From positions 1 through 5,386 of the forward strand of contig JAUVWC010000111.1 in the NCBI GenBank assembly GCA_030604325.1: a stretch of 5,386 bases of DNA. Direction: 5' to 3'. Origin of the DNA: Candidatus Zixiibacteriota bacterium (GTDB taxonomy: Bacteria > Blakebacterota > Blakebacteria > Blakebacterales > Blakebacteraceae). Position 1 is the stretch's first letter. Each line of letters starts with the position of its first letter. Below, one piece after another: positions 1-5,386 of the stretch. The notes beneath the pieces were generated by a model, which was not told where the DNA came from, did not search any database, and worked only from the letters and a program-made list of their open reading frames with translations. The position numbers and the translations under genes were made by a program.

Positions 1-159
1 CTCGACATCTCCCAGGCCGATGCTTGAAATAGTGCCGATCCCGCCTTCGTTTGCTACGGCAGAGGAAAGCGATGCCAGTGAAACCCTTACCCCCATACCC
101 CCCTGAATGATCGGTATTTTGGTGACGATGTTGCCGATATGGAGCTTGGGGATCTTCAC
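1..159 (-). CDS. Nitronate monooxygenase / FabK-like FMN oxidoreductase, N-terminal part (runs off left edge)
   Basis: Only the first 53 codons are present; the gene continues beyond base 1. The frame opens with GTG at 159, one base after the fabF stop codon, so the two genes are almost certainly cotranscribed and translationally coupled. The predicted start reads VKIPKLHIGN, then IPIIQGGMG (GGMG at residues 20-23) and ANEGGIG (residues 36-42). This is the usual N-terminus of the 2-nitropropane dioxygenase/nitronate monooxygenase TIM-barrel family, which binds FMN and includes the enoyl-ACP reductase FabK and the PUFA-synthase protein PfaD. The ribosome-binding site is weak: a purine stretch lies inside the 3' end of fabF, about 15 bases before the GTG. 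Family assignment is firm. The exact reaction (nitronate oxidation or enoyl-ACP reduction) cannot be decided from this fragment, although the fabF neighbour favours a fatty-acid role. Confidence 0.85.
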   Translation of the reverse strand, partial: MKIPKLHIGNIVTKIPIIQGGMGVRVSLASLSSAVANEGGIGTISSIGLGDVE

Positions 160-160
160 C

Positions 161-1405
161 CTAGCGCTCGAATTTCCTGATTACGAGGCAGGAGTTGCCC
201 CCTCCAAAACCGAAGGAATTGCTCGTAGCAACTTCCAGATCGGTCATTTCAGCTCCATTGGTAATGTAGTCGAGCGGGCATTCCGGGTCGGGTTCTTCAT
301 AGTTGATTGTCGGGGGCAGCAGTCCGGTATGGACACTCATCACAGTGGCCACGAATTCCACCGCTCCGGCGGCCGCCATGAGGTGACCGATCATAGACTT
401 AATCGAGCTGACCTTCAGGCTCTTGGCGTGGTCGCCAAAGACCTTCAGGATAGCCGCGCATTCGATCTTGTCATTCAGAATGGTGGAGGTGCCGTGCGCA
501 TTGATATATTCCACTTCCGACGGGTCGATATCTGCATCACTGAGCGCCTTCTTCATAACCCTTACCATCCCGTCACCCTCCGGTTCCGGAGCCGTTAAGT
601 GGAAGGCGTCGGCAGTATTCCCGTAGCCGACAAGTTCGGCGTAGATGCGTGCTCCACGACCGACAGCATGTTCAAGTTGCTCCAGAACGGCCACTCCGGC
701 TCCTTCCCCCATCACGAAACCATCGCGGTTTCTGTCGAACGGCCTGCTCGCCTTTTCGGGGCAATCGTTCCTGGTGGACAATGACCGTGTTGCACAGAAA
801 CCGGCGAAAGAGAGGGGGGTTATGCAGGCTTCGGCACTGCCGGCCAGCATTACATCTGCGTCTCCCCGTTGAAGAATTCGGAGTGCCTCACCGATGGCGT
901 TTGCTCCCGTGGAACAGGCGACTGAAGGGGCAGAGAGGGGCCCTTTCAAACCGTATCTTATGGAGACCATACATGCCGCCGTATTCACCAGGAGTTTCGA
1001 CACGAAGAACGGGTTCAGCGACTTAGGTCCTTTCTCGTGGAAGCTGGCATACCCTTCCTCGACCGTATTCGACCCTCCGAAGCCGGAGCCGATGATCACC
1101 CCGGCTTTGTTTCCATCAAAGGGGGAGGTGTCCAGACCGGCATCTGTGATCGCCATCGCTGAAGCGGCCACGGCGAAGTGGGTGAACCTGTCCATTCGCT
1201 CAGTGGATTTCTTGTCGATCCACTCTCTGGGATTAAAATCCTCTACCTCTGCCGCCACCTGAGAGCGAAAGTCGGTCGGGTCGAAATGAGTGAGCCTCGA
1301 TATACCGTTCCGCCCGGCTTTCAAGCTCTCCCAGAACCTTTCAAGGCCCACGCCGATGGGCGTTATAGTGCCCAGTCCTGTTACGACTACCCGATTATCT
1401 TCCAT
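161..1405 (-). CDS. fabF: Beta-ketoacyl-[acyl-carrier-protein] synthase II (KAS II)
   Basis: This cytosolic enzyme condenses malonyl-ACP with a growing acyl-ACP in type II fatty-acid synthesis. From the ATG at 1405 the protein is 414 residues, the normal FabF length, and starts MEDNRVVVTGLG as expected. The thiolase-fold catalytic triad is complete: the nucleophile Cys164 in ACSTGANAIG, His304 in NAHGTST and His341 in SMIGH, with the conserved Lys336 just before it. The C-terminal SNSFGFGGGN loop carries the gatekeeper Phe398. The frame stays open for 31 codons upstream to an ATG at 1498, but that stretch is not conserved in FabF and contains a candidate promoter, so the shorter start is chosen. 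Its Shine-Dalgarno match is poor (TGGA, about 6 bases upstream). No acpP precedes it, unlike the classical acpP-fabF order. A KAS from a specialised pathway cannot be excluded, but the sequence looks like ordinary FabF. Confidence 0.95.
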   Translation of the reverse strand: MEDNRVVVTGLGTITPIGVGLERFWESLKAGRNGISRLTHFDPTDFRSQVAAEVEDFNPREWIDKKSTERMDRFTHFAVAASAMAITDAGLDTSPFDGNKAGVIIGSGFGGSNTVEEGYASFHEKGPKSLNPFFVSKLLVNTAACMVSIRYGLKGPLSAPSVACSTGANAIGEALRILQRGDADVMLAGSAEACITPLSFAGFCATRSLSTRNDCPEKASRPFDRNRDGFVMGEGAGVAVLEQLEHAVGRGARIYAELVGYGNTADAFHLTAPEPEGDGMVRVMKKALSDADIDPSEVEYINAHGTSTILNDKIECAAILKVFGDHAKSLKVSSIKSMIGHLMAAAGAVEFVATVMSVHTGLLPPTINYEEPDPECPLDYITNGAEMTDLEVATSNSFGFGGGNSCLVIRKFER

Positions 1406-1451
1406 GCCTGGTCCATAGGCCCTAGTTGGAGGAGGAAGTAAGGTGGGGAGA

Positions 1452-1479
1452 ATAATAATCAGGCACACGGTACTTACAA
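1452..1479 (-). promoter_or_regulatory. Candidate sigma70-type promoter of fabF
   Basis: Read on the minus strand there is a -35-like TTGTAA (1479-1474), a 16-base spacer and a -10-like TATTAT (1457-1452), about 47 bases before the fabF ATG. The -35 box matches consensus at 4 of 6 positions and the -10 at 5 of 6. The site lies in an AT-richer patch than the surrounding genes and would give fabF and its downstream partner their own transcript. This is consensus matching only. Confidence 0.4.
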
Positions 1480-1548
1480 AGCGACTTGGTAACTGCAATT
1501 AATGAGACTCGTACTCTGGATAGTCACTCAGGGTCGGCCAACTACATC

Positions 1549-1575
1549 AACTAAATACTGACGGCGGCTCCGCAG
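1549..1575 (-). terminator. Weak terminator-like hairpin after the MFS gene
   Basis: On the minus strand, 28 bases after the transporter stop codon, CTGCGG (1575-1570) can pair with CCGTCAG (1564-1558) around a 5-base loop, with one bulged T. The sequence TATTTAGT follows. The stem is only six pairs and the T tract is interrupted, so termination would be partial at best. Its position between two functionally unrelated gene pairs is the main support. Confidence 0.3.
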
Positions 1576-1603
1576 ATGCAGTCGTTTACCCATTATCCAG
1601 CGA

Positions 1604-2899
1604 TTACCGTTCTTCGCCTTGCACCGGTGCCTCTTTCCCCATCCGGCCTTTTTTAAGTATTCCGCCGGCCTTCTTGTCCGATCTCAACAGCAGCAGCGCA
1701 AAGACGAAACCGAGGAAACCGAGAGCCGCGAACATCAGCTGGCTGGCTACGTAGCTCTGTGTGGCGACGCGCAATTTGCCGTTCAACCAGGGGAACAGCG
1801 CCAGGCCGATGTTCTGGATCATGGTAATCAGTCCGAACGCGGTACCGACGGACTTCGCTTCCACGATCAGCGGAACGGTCGGCCATAGAACGGCCGAAAC
1901 CAGGGAGAAGGAAAATCCCAGCACGACCATGGAGGCCAGGGGGTGAATATGAGTGACTCCCATGGCAGTGTGGCTGGGGACCATCAGCAGGGCACCCAGC
2001 ATCAGGAGCATACCCCGCCGGCCTAACCGGTCCACAGACCATCCGATGATCGGTGCGAGGACGGCGGACATGATGGTGATGACACTCGTTATGCTTCCAG
2101 CGGCCTCTACGGTCATACCCCATTTGGTAACGAAGAGGTCCACGGCGAGGCTGGTGAAGGGAAAGATCGCCGAGTAGAAGGTGACGCACAGCAGCGCGAT
2201 GAACCAGAAGGAGGAGTTGAATTTCTTGATGTCCGAAGCGACGACCTTGTCCCCCGCAGGTGCCTCGGCGAGCTTCACCTTATCGTGCGCCAGCCGCTCC
2301 AGCATCACGTAGAAAATGTTGGCAACGAACGATAACACGCAGAATCCTGCTGCAACCCAGAGTGCTACCCGCCAGCCGCCGAAGGTATTGGCGATGGCCG
2401 CTTCGGTGTTGAAACTGAGTGCGGTCCCGATGCGCATGATGGTCAACGATAGGCCGAAGGAGAGGGCGAGCTCCCTGCCCTTGAACCACTTCGCCAGGAT
2501 CACGCTCTGGCAGACGATAAGGGATTCGGCTCCGATACCGAAGATGGTGCGGCCGATGATCATTGCGGTGATGTTCGGAGCCGCCGCCACGATGGCTGCA
2601 CCCAGCACGATCAGACTGGAGAATATGAGGCTCATTCGCCGGGTCCCTAACCGGTCGATTAAGATACCGCCGATCAGAACCATGATTACGTTGGGCCAGC
2701 TGTAGAAGCTGTACAGCAGGCCGATCGCCTCCTGGTCAACCTCCATACCCTCCATGATCATGGTCGAGAGTGCGCTGATGCTGTCGTAGGCGAAGTAGCT
2801 GCCGAAAGGCATCAATCCGACCAGGGCCAGGAGGACCCACCGGGATGTGGGGGTTATCGGATCGAAGAAACGGGGGTGAACCGGAGACGGTCCGTCCAT
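1604..2899 (-). CDS. MFSD1-like major facilitator superfamily transporter
   Basis: This 431-residue inner-membrane protein has about twelve hydrophobic segments (first near residues 21-43, last near 383-406), a short polar N-terminus and a basic C-terminal tail from about 407. The MFS loop motif appears as GGILIDRLGTRR (77-88) and again as GWSVDRLGRRG (286-296). The stretches YSFYSWPNV (63-71), GRTIFGIGAES (116-126), WFKGRELALSFGL (138-150) and MRIG (155-158) match the MFSD1 family closely. Mammalian MFSD1 is described as a lysosomal dipeptide uniporter. Glu125 and Arg156 sit 31 residues apart, the same spacing as the pair I recall as contacting the dipeptide ends in MFSD1. The gene starts 7 bases after the upstream aminopeptidase stop, so the two form an operon, and peptide or dipeptide movement is a reasonable inference. 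The substrate is unproven, and bacterial relatives are usually annotated simply as MFS transporters. Confidence 0.88.
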   Translation of the reverse strand: MDGPSPVHPRFFDPITPTSRWVLLALVGLMPFGSYFAYDSISALSTMIMEGMEVDQEAIGLLYSFYSWPNVIMVLIGGILIDRLGTRRMSLIFSSLIVLGAAIVAAAPNITAMIIGRTIFGIGAESLIVCQSVILAKWFKGRELALSFGLSLTIMRIGTALSFNTEAAIANTFGGWRVALWVAAGFCVLSFVANIFYVMLERLAHDKVKLAEAPAGDKVVASDIKKFNSSFWFIALLCVTFYSAIFPFTSLAVDLFVTKWGMTVEAAGSITSVITIMSAVLAPIIGWSVDRLGRRGMLLMLGALLMVPSHTAMGVTHIHPLASMVVLGFSFSLVSAVLWPTVPLIVEAKSVGTAFGLITMIQNIGLALFPWLNGKLRVATQSYVASQLMFAALGFLGFVFALLLLRSDKKAGGILKKGRMGKEAPVQGEER

Positions 2900-2906
2900 G
2901 TGTGTA

Positions 2907-4595
2907 CTACCTTTCCTGTCTCTTTTCGAGGTGGGCCTCCATCAGCATCCATACGTCAGGATCGAGAACGACTTTTTGGGGGGCGGCATCCAGGACCAGG
3001 GTGAACGAATTCTCCTTTTTGCCCAGTTCGAGTACCTCGATCCTGGGCTGGTCTTCTCCCGAAAAGTAGATACCTAGTTCTACAGGCATGCGAAAGAATG
3101 TTCCATCGGTTTGTGCCTGGTTCAGTTCGATTTCCAGCTGACTCGAGGTTTCATCCCACTGCCACGTGCCCTCGTATCGGGGCTGGCCGGGCTGGAATAT
3201 CCACTGCTGAAAGAACCAGGAGAGGTCTTCTCCGCCGACCTCTTCCATAACCGTCTGGAAATCGCCGGTCAGGGCGTTTCCGTTCTGATGCCGGCGGTAA
3301 AACTCCCGGATTCCTTTCCACCAGACATCATCCCCCAGCAGCCGGCGCAGCATATGGAGTACCCAGGCACCCTTCTCGTAGGAGTTGGTACTGAGCAGCC
3401 TGTTCAGGTTGGTGATGGTGGTATCAACCACCGGTGACGTGGGATTCCGGTCGTAGTATCTCAGCACGCTCTGCCGGGATCTCTCCATACCCTGAACAAA
3501 CCGGTTCCGCCCGTAGGTGAATTCCGTATAAACATCCTCGAAGTAGGTGGCGAATCCCTCGCTCAACCAGATGTGGTGCCAGTCTGCTTCGCTGACCGAG
3601 TCGCCGAACCACTGGTGGGCCATTTCATGTGCGATCAGGATTTCACTCCAACGGGGGGTGGGGCCGCCTCCCTCGTGGTAGAAGATGTTGCTGGCGTTCT
3701 CCATCCCTCCGTAGCGCGTCCTCGATTGAACATTGGCCAGCTTCGGATAGGAGTAGGGACCAATGTGACTGTCGTAGAATTCGAGGATGCGGCGAGCAAT
3801 GGCGAAATCGGAAAAGCCGGCCTCGCGATCCTGTGGATAGACCCAGGTCTGGACCGATATCCCTTCGTACTCCTCCAGGTACTGCACGGCAAAGCGGGCC
3901 ACTCCGATTACCATGAGCTTGGTGGCCAGCGGAGCGGTCTCCCCCCAGTGTGTACGGCGCGTGCCGTCCGGGAGATCGGTTACTTCGACCATGGTGCCGT
4001 TGGCGACAACCTGATAGTGGTTGGGGGCGATCACGATGAATTCGCACGAAGCCTTATCGGAGGGGTGGTCTACGGTCGGCAGCCAGTGGCGTGCCCGGTC
4101 GGGCCAGTTGTCGCCGAAGAAGGTGCGTTGATCGTATTTATTGCGGGAGATGATCAACCCGTCGGCCGGGATCCCCGAGTAGGCGATAGTGTAAGTGCGG
4201 CGCCCGCGGGCGGTGGAGGGCGACCGCATCCGGATCCGGATCCGGTTCTCCTCGTGGGTAAAGGCGAGAGGCCGGCCCGACTCCTCGATTGATGTCACCG
4301 ACATCCCGGTGGCTACCTCACCGGCGGGGATATCGGAGGTTATTTTGCCGATAAGGTCGAGATAGAACTCCGAGACACCCGCGGCGAGAAAGCGGATGGT
4401 CACCGTAGCCTCACCGGCGATCACGTCGGTCTGATCGTTCAGCTTCAGCCGGAATGCATAGTGGAGGATGTCTACGTTCGGGTTTCGTGGGTAGTTGTCG
4501 GCAGACGCCGGTGAGGAGGACGATACGATGATGAGAAGGGGGATAAGTAGATATTTCTTCACGGCCACGGATTTTCTTTTTCGGGTTTTCGGCAT
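2907..4595 (-). CDS. Exported M1-family zinc aminopeptidase
   Basis: This 562-residue gluzincin removes N-terminal amino acids from peptides. A basic n-region and hydrophobic core (about 15-24) end in an ASA signal-peptidase site (30-32), with no lipobox cysteine, so the mature protein should be periplasmic or secreted. After an N-terminal beta domain come the substrate-binding GGMEN loop (296-300), the zinc motif HEMAH (323-327), the third zinc ligand Glu346 in WLSEGFATYFE (18 residues between His327 and Glu346) and the probable catalytic Tyr406 in SYEKGAWVLHMLR. All key residues are present. The protein ends in a short beta-sandwich (about 475-555) and lacks the long helical C-terminal domain of PepN-type enzymes, as is normal for short bacterial M1 peptidases. 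It begins at ATG 4595; GTG codons at 4568 and 4562 would shorten the n-region and cannot be excluded. It is the first gene of an operon with the MFSD1-like transporter. Confidence 0.95.
   Translation of the reverse strand: MPKTRKRKSVAVKKYLLIPLLIIVSSSSPASADNYPRNPNVDILHYAFRLKLNDQTDVIAGEATVTIRFLAAGVSEFYLDLIGKITSDIPAGEVATGMSVTSIEESGRPLAFTHEENRIRIRMRSPSTARGRRTYTIAYSGIPADGLIISRNKYDQRTFFGDNWPDRARHWLPTVDHPSDKASCEFIVIAPNHYQVVANGTMVEVTDLPDGTRRTHWGETAPLATKLMVIGVARFAVQYLEEYEGISVQTWVYPQDREAGFSDFAIARRILEFYDSHIGPYSYPKLANVQSRTRYGGMENASNIFYHEGGGPTPRWSEILIAHEMAHQWFGDSVSEADWHHIWLSEGFATYFEDVYTEFTYGRNRFVQGMERSRQSVLRYYDRNPTSPVVDTTITNLNRLLSTNSYEKGAWVLHMLRRLLGDDVWWKGIREFYRRHQNGNALTGDFQTVMEEVGGEDLSWFFQQWIFQPGQPRYEGTWQWDETSSQLEIELNQAQTDGTFFRMPVELGIYFSGEDQPRIEVLELGKKENSFTLVLDAAPQKVVLDPDVWMLMEAHLEKRQER
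2910..2917 (-). promoter_or_regulatory. Ribosome-binding site of the MFS gene, embedded in the aminopeptidase 3' end
   Basis: AGGAAAGG on the minus strand lies in the last codons of the aminopeptidase gene and ends 10 bases before the transporter ATG at 2899. It supports that start and suggests coupled translation of the two genes. Confidence 0.6.
4228..4245. repeat. Three tandem ATCCGG hexamers within the aminopeptidase gene
   Basis: The hexamer ATCCGG occurs three times in succession. It is in frame and encodes the alternating Arg-Ile run RIRIRMR (residues 118-124 of the aminopeptidase), probably an edge beta strand. The unit count can change without breaking the frame. It contains overlapping GGATCC palindromes. 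No separate function is evident. Confidence 0.9.
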
Positions 4596-4678
4596 AACGG
4601 CTGGTAACCCTTCGAACTGTGGGGAAATCGAGACAGACTCTCCCGGCTCAGAGCTTGGAGGTCAGAAATCGCCTCGCC

Positions 4679-4707
4679 ATTGTATTGGATAATCCCCCGG
4701 CTGGCAA
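4679..4707 (-). promoter_or_regulatory. Sigma70-type promoter of the aminopeptidase-transporter operon
   Basis: On the minus strand TTGCCA (4707-4702) and TACAAT (4684-4679) are separated by exactly 17 bases. Each box matches the sigma70 consensus at 5 of 6 positions, making it the best promoter match I found in the window. Transcription would start near 4672, leaving a leader of about 77 bases before the aminopeptidase ATG. A purine-rich GAAGGG lies 12 bases before that ATG, somewhat far for a strong ribosome-binding site. Confidence 0.6.
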
Positions 4708-4743
4708 AACCCCTTGCGGGGTGCACAATTTTAAAGAAACCCC
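4707..4743. repeat. Inverted repeat and direct repeat beside the divergent promoter (possible operator)
   Basis: ACCCC (4709-4713) and GGGGT (4718-4722) form a 5-bp inverted repeat with a 4-base gap; read on the minus strand the loop is GCAA, followed by TTTTG. AAACCCC occurs as a direct repeat at 4707-4713 and 4737-4743, 30 bases apart, close to three helical turns. The first copy abuts the -35 box of the leftward promoter. This could be a regulator site for one or both divergent genes. The repeats are short and the interpretation is tentative. Confidence 0.35.
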
Positions 4744-4808
4744 TACACTGACCGCGCCGTAGCAAAGAAGAAGTCGTATGTTTACTGCGTCTGCGACACC
4801 AATGAAGC

Positions 4809-4813
4809 AAGGA
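4809..4813 (+). promoter_or_regulatory. Ribosome-binding site fixing the permease start
   Basis: AAGGA ends 6 bases before the ATG at 4820. It is a good Shine-Dalgarno sequence at normal spacing and supports this codon as the start of the truncated plus-strand gene. I found no convincing -35/-10 pair for this gene in the spacer upstream. Confidence 0.7.
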
Positions 4814-4819
4814 ACGTAG

Positions 4820-5386
4820 ATGGGTTCCCTGTTAAGAGATCTGCATTACGGCATCCGCATGCTCCTCAAGCATCCCGGTCTCACCACCGCCGCGCTTCTC
4901 TGTCTCGGTCTGGGGATCGGTTCGACGATCACCATGTTCACTATGGTTAACGCCATGCTGATCCGTCCGCTTCCCTACGATGAGCCGGACCGTATCATCT
5001 GGCTCATGGAGACCGCACCGAAGCGGGGCGCGGACTGGCTGAGCGTGTCTTATCCGAATTTCCGCGACTGGCAGCAGCAGAGCACATCGTTCGAGTATCT
5101 GGCCGCCTATCATTACGAGAGCCTGAGCCTGGCCGATGGGCAGGAGCCCCGTCGCCTGCAGGCTCTCGTGACCTCGGCCGATCTCTTCCGCGTCCTGGGT
5201 GTAGAGCCGTACCAGGGGCGGAGTTTCGTACCTGATGACGACGTCGAGGGTGCCGAGAGGGTGGCCATTATCAGCTACGGACTGTGGCAGAGCCAGTTCG
5301 GCGGCGATCCCGACATGGTGGGGCGGGTGGTAAACCTGCACGGCGATCCCCACACTGTCATCGGTATCATGCCGGCCCAGTTCCAG
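4820..5386 (+). CDS. ADOP/MacB-type ABC transporter permease, N-terminal part (runs off right edge)
   Basis: The first 189 codons are present without interruption and the gene continues past the window. The protein begins MGSLLRDLHYGIRMLLKHPG, the typical entry of the ADOP family (Acidobacterial duplicated orphan permease, related to MacB and FtsX). One transmembrane segment follows (about 22-47), leading into NAMLIRPLPYDEPDR (44-58), also typical. The rest is the start of the periplasmic MacB core domain, with SYPNFRDWQQQ near residue 81 and a later ISYGLWQSQFGGDP block. Full-length members have roughly 800 residues and two such permease units, often with no ATPase gene alongside, so the substrate is usually unknown; MacB relatives act in export or mechanotransmission. 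It is transcribed away from the aminopeptidase operon and shares its 224-bp upstream region. A plain single-unit MacB permease is possible because the C-terminal half is not visible. Confidence 0.9.
   Translation, partial: MGSLLRDLHYGIRMLLKHPGLTTAALLCLGLGIGSTITMFTMVNAMLIRPLPYDEPDRIIWLMETAPKRGADWLSVSYPNFRDWQQQSTSFEYLAAYHYESLSLADGQEPRRLQALVTSADLFRVLGVEPYQGRSFVPDDDVEGAERVAIISYGLWQSQFGGDPDMVGRVVNLHGDPHTVIGIMPAQFQ

Noticed and set aside
107..598. 163-codon open frame on the plus strand, antisense to fabF and the start of the flavoprotein gene
   Set aside because: It runs across two confidently assigned minus-strand genes and has no recognisable motif.
1406..1498. 31-codon in-frame N-terminal extension of fabF that looks like a signal peptide
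   Set aside because: FabF is cytosolic, the standard N-terminus begins at 1405 and gives the normal length, and the extension overlaps a candidate promoter.
1428..1502. GGAGGAGG on the plus strand followed 7 bases later by a GTG-initiated 19-codon frame (1443-1502)
   Set aside because: The good Shine-Dalgarno match is attractive, but the frame is very short, has no recognisable features and lies antisense to the fabF leader; chance is the simpler explanation.
1516..1600. 7-bp inverted repeat CTGGATA (1516-1522) / TATCCAG (1594-1600) flanking the fabF-MFS spacer
   Set aside because: A 7-bp match across a roughly 200-base spacer is expected about once by chance, and the 71-base gap makes a stable hairpin unlikely.
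3573..4292. 239-codon open frame on the plus strand, antisense to the aminopeptidase
   Set aside because: It is a shadow of a GC-biased gene with strong family evidence on the other strand; its product has no recognisable domain.
4709..4722. Hairpin ACCCC-TTGC-GGGGT read as a rho-independent terminator
   Set aside because: It lies directly upstream of a promoter, no gene ends into it, and the stem is only 5 bp; it is kept only as a possible operator repeat.
4832..5353. 173-codon open frame on the minus strand at the right end
   Set aside because: It is antisense to the clear ADOP-type permease frame, which has a good ribosome-binding site and family motifs.

Overview
The window comes from an uncultured-looking, moderately GC-rich bacterium. 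It holds three complete genes and one truncated gene on the minus strand, and one truncated gene on the plus strand. Taxonomy can only be inferred. The plus-strand gene is an ADOP/MacB-type orphan permease, a family expanded in Acidobacteriota, Gemmatimonadota and related soil or marine lineages, so one of these is the best guess. No rRNA, tRNA, mobile element or CRISPR array was seen.

Layout from right to left, in the direction of minus-strand transcription. At 4820-5386 a divergent plus-strand gene begins and runs off the right edge (ADOP-like permease). The 224-bp divergent spacer (4596-4819) holds a well-formed sigma70-type promoter facing left, next to a small inverted repeat and a direct repeat. 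This promoter should drive an exported M1-family zinc aminopeptidase (2907-4595). Seven bases later comes a 12-TM major facilitator transporter (1604-2899) that closely resembles the MFSD1 subfamily. A weak terminator-like hairpin follows. A 198-bp spacer with a candidate promoter leads to fabF (161-1405), a beta-ketoacyl-ACP synthase II with a complete Cys-His-His site. One base after the fabF stop, a GTG opens a nitronate monooxygenase/FabK-like flavoprotein that runs off the left edge (159-1).

The minus strand therefore reads as two modules. The first is a peptide-use pair: a periplasmic aminopeptidase with an MFSD1-like transporter, a family whose animal member exports dipeptides from lysosomes. 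The second is a fatty-acid pair: a condensing enzyme with a probable FMN enoyl reductase or nitronate monooxygenase. All individual families are known, and nothing here proves a new system. The most interesting point is the tight pairing of an MFSD1-type transporter with an exported peptidase, including retention of an acidic/basic residue pair that I recall as substrate-binding in mammalian MFSD1.
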